Assembly (NCBI GenBank): GCA_038246345.1
Contig: JBBRWA010000338.1
Coordinates: 1-5,683, forward strand
Direction: 5' to 3'
DNA length: 5,683 bases
Source: M3007 sp038246345
Lineage (GTDB): Bacteria > Bacteroidota > Bacteroidia > Chitinophagales > Saprospiraceae
Positions 5,357 through 5,683 of the stretch are shown piece after piece. The notes below the pieces were generated by a model. It saw only the letters and a list, made by a program, of their open reading frames with translations, ran no database searches and was not told the origin of the DNA. Both the position numbers and the translations under genes were made by a program. Within the stretch, counting starts at the first letter, position 1; every line of letters begins with the position of its first letter.

Positions 5357-5554
5357 AGGAACGGGTGTTTCTAAAATTAATACTGGGTAAAAGTAGTGTA
5401 TGTTGGGATGTTCTGTTGCTTGGGGATCAAGGATATTGTATTGGTTTTCGGTTTGCTTCATTACCACTGATCGCGGGTTAGCCATGACATCAGTTTTTGG
5501 GTAAAGCCGGGGATTGTTGTAATAGGGTAAAGAGAGCTTGCTGCGCGGTCACGA

Positions 5555-5683
5555 CCCCCTGCCCCTGAAGGGGAGTGCATGGTGGTGAGGGTAGATTTTG
5601 TTCCATTTTTAAGAAATGCTCCACAAATAAAAAAGAACAAAATCTACCCGCCCCAAAATGCACTCCCCTTCAGGGGCAGGGGG
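5555..5683. repeat. Large imperfect inverted repeat, MITE/REP-like
   Basis: Two 49-base arms, 5555-5603 and 5635-5683, are reverse complements at 45 of 49 positions. The outer 26 bases (5555-5580 with 5658-5683) and inner 15 bases (5589-5603 with 5635-5649) are perfect, and the four mismatches fall in eight bases between them. The 31-base AT-rich centre (5604-5634) shows no ORF. Each outer arm carries its own small palindrome, CCCCTGAAGGGG. The right arm ends at the window edge, so the true extent is unknown. It lies about 200 bases upstream of the exported-protein gene. GC-rich arms of this CCCCTGAAGGGG type recall intergenic repeats common in Bacteroidota genomes. Confidence 0.8.

Noticed and set aside
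4463..5374. 303-codon plus-strand ORF opposite the exported-protein gene
   Set aside because: It is the antisense shadow of a GC-rich gene that has a signal peptide and coherent protein character. The plus-strand translation is rich in scattered His, Arg and Pro with no recognisable domain.
5357..5400. Bacteroidota -7-like TAATTTTA on the minus strand ahead of the exported-protein gene
   Set aside because: The final base departs from TAnnTTTG and no TTTG -33 element is found at the right distance, so it is too weak to annotate.
5357..5485. 43-residue N-terminal extension of the exported protein from ATG 5485
   Set aside because: It would place polar sequence ahead of a clear signal peptide; the ATG at 5356 fits export.
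1..5683. CRISPR array, tRNA or rRNA genes
   Set aside because: No regularly spaced repeats, cloverleaf-like segments or rRNA signature sequences were found; the only repeats are the ones reported.

Overview
The window looks like chromosomal DNA from a Bacteroidota bacterium, most plausibly of the Saprospiria (Haliscomenobacter/Lewinella-like). This rests on A-rich, Shine-Dalgarno-poor leaders, Bacteroidota-type versions of GH130, PIG-L, HdeD-like and Dps proteins, and an effector-associated domain (EAD) protein of a kind abundant in that group. The assignment is inference from sequence character; no rRNA or other marker gene is present.

Left block (1-3463, plus strand, moderate GC): a 59-residue Lys/Ser-rich peptide (32-211) overlaps by four bases (TTGA) a GH130-type five-bladed beta-propeller glycosidase/phosphorylase (208-1260). 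Next come a six-helix HdeD/DUF308-like membrane protein (1377-1919), a PIG-L/LmbE zinc deacetylase (1998-2693) and a Dps ferritin (2835-3308). Two of the gaps hold gene fossils. Bases 1229-1360 encode only the C-terminal end of a YceI-family protein, welded out of frame onto the 3' end of the GH130 gene, which now takes its last residues and stop codon from it. Bases 3326-3463 encode only the C-terminal end of what looks like a DUF4386 membrane protein. The block therefore shows intact genes separated by 5'-truncated remnants, the pattern left by successive deletions.

Between PIG-L and Dps lie a GC-rich hairpin, a gapped 14-base direct repeat around it, and an 11-codon leader ORF whose stop overlaps the dps start. 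Between the two blocks (3464-3653) the only structure seen is a 9-bp-stem hairpin.

Right block (3654-5356, minus strand, visibly more GC-rich): a two-gene operon. The first gene makes an exported protein of unknown family with a cysteine cluster. Five bases later the second makes a protein with an N-terminal EAD11-like adaptor helical domain followed by four predicted membrane helices. EADs are the adaptor modules of the NTP-dependent bacterial conflict (STAND NTPase/VMAP/GAP1) systems, so this pair is the best candidate in the window for an under-described system. The window ends inside a large imperfect inverted repeat (5555-5683) with the character of an intergenic repeat or MITE-like element.
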